Of a stretch of 64,000 nt of DNA, positions 63,725 to 64,000 are shown piece by piece (the stretch's first letter is position 1; the number at the start of each line of letters is the position of its first letter). The DNA is taken from contig NZ_CP129683.1 in NCBI RefSeq assembly GCF_041080835.1, forward strand, positions 1,984,001 through 2,048,000. Direction: 5' to 3'. This stretch comes from Bifidobacterium sp. WK012_4_13. Its GTDB lineage: Bacteria > Actinomycetota > Actinomycetes > Actinomycetales > Bifidobacteriaceae. A program made the translations under genes and the position numbers. The notes below the pieces were generated by a model that was given only the letters and a program-made list of their open reading frames with translations, was not told the origin of the DNA and did not search any database.

Positions 63725-64000
63725 ATGGCTATGTTTCCGGCATTGATGAATGATTCCATTTTCAGCGACTTGTTCGATGACCCGATCTTCTCGGCATGGA
63801 ATGGAAGTCGTGGATCACACGCGATCGTGCCAGAGTCGGGCACCAGTACAAGCATGATGAGCACCGACGTTCAGGACAATGGCGACAGCTATCTTGTCGA
63901 CATCGATCTTCCAGGATTCAAGAAGGACGATATCGGCATTCAACTTGAGAACGGATATCTGACCGTTTCGGCGAAGCGCGAGGATACCAAGGAAGACAAG
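63725..64000 (+). CDS. Hsp20 / small heat shock protein (3' end missing)
   Basis: 92 residues are visible before the window ends. An N-terminal arm MAMFPALMNDSIFSDLFDDP is followed by the start of the alpha-crystallin domain: STDVQDNGDSYLVDIDLPGFKKDDIGIQLENGYLTVSAKRE (in parts). It is an ATP-independent chaperone that holds unfolded proteins. GATGAAGGAGTATAGATT precedes the ATG, a strong SD. The HAIR operator upstream indicates repression by HspR and induction by heat. Confidence 0.93.
   Translation, partial: MAMFPALMNDSIFSDLFDDPIFSAWNGSRGSHAIVPESGTSTSMMSTDVQDNGDSYLVDIDLPGFKKDDIGIQLENGYLTVSAKREDTKEDK

Overview
The window is actinobacterial and most probably from a Bifidobacterium. The basis is moderately high-GC coding sequence with actinobacterial families throughout (DUF3039, DUF4916, SenX3/RegX3, an Rpf-like G5 protein, a long R/D-rich ribosomal S5). 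The gene orders gcvH-App1-ptrB-leuB-S10 operon and pgi-rplS-lepB-rnhB-lacI agree with what I remember of Bifidobacterium genomes. The species cannot be fixed from the sequence alone.

Layout. 1-10.7 kb holds housekeeping and transport genes: DUF3039 tail, two-domain-free aldo/keto reductase, pncB, a Pr6Pr membrane protein, rph-rdgB, an AEC exporter, a PNPOx-like protein, a TM2 protein, a pyrimidine-dimer glycosylase and nhaA. 10.7-17.5 kb is the most accessory-looking part: a large sortase-anchored lectin-like surface protein behind an AT-rich leader, a TetR regulator, an N5-(carboxyethyl)ornithine synthase in unusually AT-rich DNA, and three small genes including a Cas2-fold SinR-like protein, ending at tRNA-Leu and tRNA-Thr. 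18-30 kb carries a mannose-1-phosphate guanylyltransferase, pgi behind a perfect LacI-type operator, rplS-lepB-rnhB, a LacI regulator, an aldo/keto reductase with an exported HNH nuclease, and a DHA2 MFS pump. 28.7-35.5 kb is a phosphate-starvation block: senX3-regX3, a PHO-box-like direct repeat, then pstSCAB. 36-50.6 kb has a purine permease, an Rpf-like cell-wall enzyme, thioredoxin, nudC, an L,D-transpeptidase, gcvH, an App1 phosphatase, oligopeptidase B and leuB. 51.5-61.3 kb is the S10-spc ribosomal protein cluster (rpsJ to rplO), followed by secY and adk. The window ends inside an hsp20 gene.

The most interesting material is outside the genes. (1) Four intergenic palindromes of 107-121 bp (323-438, 6964-7084, 35648-35768, 50687-50793) have 24-35 bp arms that match almost perfectly within each copy, differ between copies, and still share one core. 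They look like one dispersed hairpin family. (2) The long leader before rpsJ contains a 55-bp direct repeat 175 bp apart, and hairpins in which the stems change but stay paired while the loop and flanks are conserved. (3) Several short tandem arrays of 10, 11 or 14 bp units begin at or near stop codons and carry TGA in a period that is not a multiple of three. (4) A perfect HAIR operator (HspR site) lies between adk and hsp20 and doubles as a terminator-shaped hairpin. (5) A perfect 16-bp LacI-type palindrome sits before pgi.

No rRNA genes, CRISPR arrays, complete insertion sequences or prophage genes were seen. All start sites were chosen by eye from Shine-Dalgarno matches and family length.
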